From Gammaproteobacteria bacterium (GTDB taxonomy: Bacteria > Pseudomonadota > Gammaproteobacteria > JAJDOJ01), in contig JALVEU010000071.1 of assembly GCA_027030565.1 (NCBI GenBank), positions 1 through 15,130 of the forward strand: a stretch of DNA of 15,130 nucleotides, written 5' to 3'. The translations under genes and the position numbers were made by a program. The notes beneath the pieces are model-generated. The model was not told the DNA's origin. It searched no databases and saw only the letters and a program-made list of their open reading frames with translations. Position 1 is the first letter of the stretch, and each line of letters starts with the position of its first letter. Positions 13,430 to 15,130 of the stretch are shown here, piece after piece.

Positions 13430-14017
13430 TCACTCCCGTGGGTCCCCTTGCAGCCTGTCGTTGGAACCCGGGTGCTCTCCGGCGTGCGAGAGATAGAGGG
13501 CCAACCCGATCAGCGCCACGCCGCCGGCGAAGGCGAGGAGGTCCACGGGGCCCTGAAAGCTCATTTCGATGGCGTGTTCGAAGAACTTCACGATCAGGAT
13601 CATCAGCACCACCTTGCCGAGCCTGGACTTGAGGTCGTCCAGGTTGCGGATGAACAGCACCCGGGAGAAGTGGCGGGAGGCCCGCGCCGGATCCAGGGGG
13701 CTGATGAACAGTTCGTAGAGCCCCAGGGCGAAGATGAGCAGGACCGTGGCCAGCAGGTAGCCGTCGATGACTTCCACCACGTGGGCGATGGATTCGGCAC
13801 GCAGGACTTTGCGGGCTTCGGCGTCAAGCTCGGGCGAGGCGTAGTCCCCCAGGTGTACGATCAGGTACCAGGCATCGACGCTGGCGATGTAGAACACGGC
13901 GAAGGCGGTGGCGAGGCTGGCGAGCACGGCCAGGAGCACCACCAGCCGGCTGTGCCACAGCCCGTTCTCGAACCAGCGCTCCAGACGGCCGGATTGCTGC
14001 CGTGGCGGGCTGTTCAT
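13430..14017 (-). CDS. UPF0114/YqhA-family inner-membrane protein
   Basis: This 195-residue integral membrane protein has four hydrophobic helices at about 25-46, 83-105, 133-150 and 160-177. The block FISPLDPARASRHFSRVLFIRNLDDLKSRLGKVV (split here around residues 104-137) carries the strongly conserved loop of the UPF0114/YqhA family, especially the LDDLK..L segment. The function of the family is unknown. ATG 14015-14017 shares one base with the purD stop (TGATG), which indicates coupled translation from the same transcript. A longer upstream frame runs through purD antisense-free but in another frame and is a shadow. The C-terminus (SHAGEHPGSNDRLQGDPRE) is polar and short. Confidence 0.87.
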   Translation of the reverse strand: MNSPPRQQSGRLERWFENGLWHSRLVVLLAVLASLATAFAVFYIASVDAWYLIVHLGDYASPELDAEARKVLRAESIAHVVEVIDGYLLATVLLIFALGLYELFISPLDPARASRHFSRVLFIRNLDDLKSRLGKVVLMILIVKFFEHAIEMSFQGPVDLLAFAGGVALIGLALYLSHAGEHPGSNDRLQGDPRE

Positions 14018-15130
14018 CACAGGACCGCCCGTTCGCGCATGACGGCGCGATGCCCAATATCGTGTCGATAGAACGCGCCCTCCCAGTGGATGTGGTGCAC
14101 CGCCTCGTAGGCCCGCCGTTGAGCCGCGGTGACGTCCTCCCCGAGGGCCGTGACACAGAGCACGCGTCCGCCCGCCGTGACCACGCGGCCTTCGTGCAGG
14201 GCGGTGCCGGCGTGAAAGACCTTGACGTCTTCCATCCCGGCCACGCGGTCCAGTCCCTCGATGACGTCGCCCTTGCGCGTGGCCCCTGGATAGCCGGCGG
14301 CCGCCATCACCACCCCCAGGGCGCTGCGGTGGTCCCACCGGGTCTCCGCATGGTCCAGGCGCCCCTTCAGCCCCGCTTCCAGCAGGTCGGCCAGGTCCGA
14401 GCGCAGGCGCATGAGGATGGGCTGGGCCTCCGGGTCCCCGAAGCGGCAGTTGTATTCGAGCACCTTGGGTGTGCCGTCGGTACCGATCATGAGGCCGGCG
14501 TAGAGGAATCCCGTGTATGGAGTCCCTTCCTCACGCAGGCCGGATACGGTCGGTTCGATCACCTCACGCATGATGCGCGCGTGGATGTCGGGTGTGACCA
14601 CCGGCGCCGGCGAATAGGCGCCCATCCCCCCCGTGTTGGGTCCGCGGTCCCCGTCGTCCCGGGCCTTGTGGTCCTGACTGGTGGCCAGCGGCAGCACGTG
14701 CTCGCCGTCCACCATGCAGATGAAGCTCGCCTCCTCTCCGGTGAGGAACTCCTCAATCACCACGCGATGGCCGGCGCTGCCGAACCGGCCGGTCTCCAGC
14801 ATGTCGTGCACGGCCCGCTCGGCCTCGGCGATGGAATGGGCGAGGATCACACCCTTGCCGGCCGCCAGGCCGTCGGCCTTGATCACCAAGGGTGCCCCGC
14901 GGGTACGGATGTATTCCAGCGCTGGTGCCGTCTCGGTGAACACCCGGTAGTCCGCAGTGGGGATCCCATGGTGGCGCAGGAAGTCCTTGGTGAAGGCCTT
15001 GGAACCCTCGAGCTGGGCGGCCGCCTGGCTGGGCCCGAAGATGGCCAGCCCTGCGGCCCGGAACGCATCGACGATCCCGGCCACCAGGGGCGCCTCTGGG
15101 CCCACCACGGTGATGTCCACGCCCCGCTCG
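14017..15130 (-). CDS. purD: Phosphoribosylamine-glycine ligase (GAR synthetase), N-terminus outside window
   Basis: This is an ATP-grasp enzyme of de novo purine synthesis that joins glycine to 5-phosphoribosylamine. About 370 residues of a usual 425-430 are visible; the first roughly 60 lie beyond the right edge. The sequence enters at VVGPEAPLVAGIVDAF, then shows VIKADGLAAGKGVILA with the ATP-binding lysines, EEFLTGEEASFI, DHKARDDGDRGPNTGGMGAYSPAP and LEYNCRFGDPEAQ with the metal-binding Glu and Asn. The family usually has LEFNVRFGDPETQ at that last point. The GTG at 15118-15120 is internal, not the start. The stop overlaps the UPF0114 start by one base. In many gammaproteobacteria purH precedes purD, but this cannot be seen here. 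Confidence 0.96.
   Translation of the reverse strand, partial: ERGVDITVVGPEAPLVAGIVDAFRAAGLAIFGPSQAAAQLEGSKAFTKDFLRHHGIPTADYRVFTETAPALEYIRTRGAPLVIKADGLAAGKGVILAHSIAEAERAVHDMLETGRFGSAGHRVVIEEFLTGEEASFICMVDGEHVLPLATSQDHKARDDGDRGPNTGGMGAYSPAPVVTPDIHARIMREVIEPTVSGLREEGTPYTGFLYAGLMIGTDGTPKVLEYNCRFGDPEAQPILMRLRSDLADLLEAGLKGRLDHAETRWDHRSALGVVMAAAGYPGATRKGDVIEGLDRVAGMEDVKVFHAGTALHEGRVVTAGGRVLCVTALGEDVTAAQRRAYEAVHHIHWEGAFYRHDIGHRAVMRERAVL

Noticed and set aside
1..15130. tRNA, rRNA, CRISPR, insertion sequence or prophage
   Set aside because: I looked for clustered direct repeats, transposase or integrase motifs, attachment sites and RNA gene signatures on both strands and saw none. Gene order and composition look like uniform core chromosome.

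Overview
The window is GC-rich, densely packed bacterial chromosome, almost certainly from a gammaproteobacterium. The best evidence is the block rhlB (minus) / trxA-rho (plus), which is the gammaproteobacterial arrangement known from E. coli. A Fur/FNR-controlled feo operon and proteobacterial-type Cca, PurD, Rho and UPF0114 proteins agree with this. The gene mix fits a Chromatiales/Ectothiorhodospiraceae-like lineage, but that is inference from resemblance, not a computed placement. There is no tRNA, rRNA, insertion sequence, phage gene or CRISPR array, and no intergenic gap above about 280 bp.

Layout. Positions 1-686 hold the N-terminal half of ATP-type PEP carboxykinase (minus strand, cut by the window edge). 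Positions 749-3212 hold a tightly coupled pair: a GCS2-family glutamate-cysteine-ligase-like enzyme followed, one base later, by an M14/AstE-AspA-type zinc deacylase. Next is cca (minus, 3303-4544), diverging from a predicted lipoprotein metallopeptidase (plus, 4580-5683), which converges with an NDUFA9-like SDR protein (minus, 5690-6655).

Positions 6746-9710 are a four-gene ferrous iron operon read on the minus strand: feoA-feoA-feoB and a small Cys-rich membrane protein, with ATGA overlaps at two junctions. Just upstream lie a strong Fur-box match and a 9/10 FNR/Anr box, so iron and oxygen inputs meet at one promoter.

Positions 9884-13335 hold RhlB helicase diverging from thioredoxin and transcription terminator Rho. 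Rho has a long, structured leader containing a C-rich stretch, a possible extended -10 promoter and two small candidate leader ORFs. The rho start chosen from the Shine-Dalgarno site gives a 32-residue N-terminal extension relative to E. coli Rho. The right end holds a UPF0114/YqhA membrane protein overlapping by one base the end of purD, which runs out of the window.

Most of the window is conserved housekeeping. The least understood parts are the GCS2/M14 pair, the duplicated FeoA with the Cys-rich accessory, the HExxH lipoprotein, and the rho leader. I found no convincing wholly new system. Long open frames opposite the real genes are codon-bias shadows of GC-rich coding DNA.
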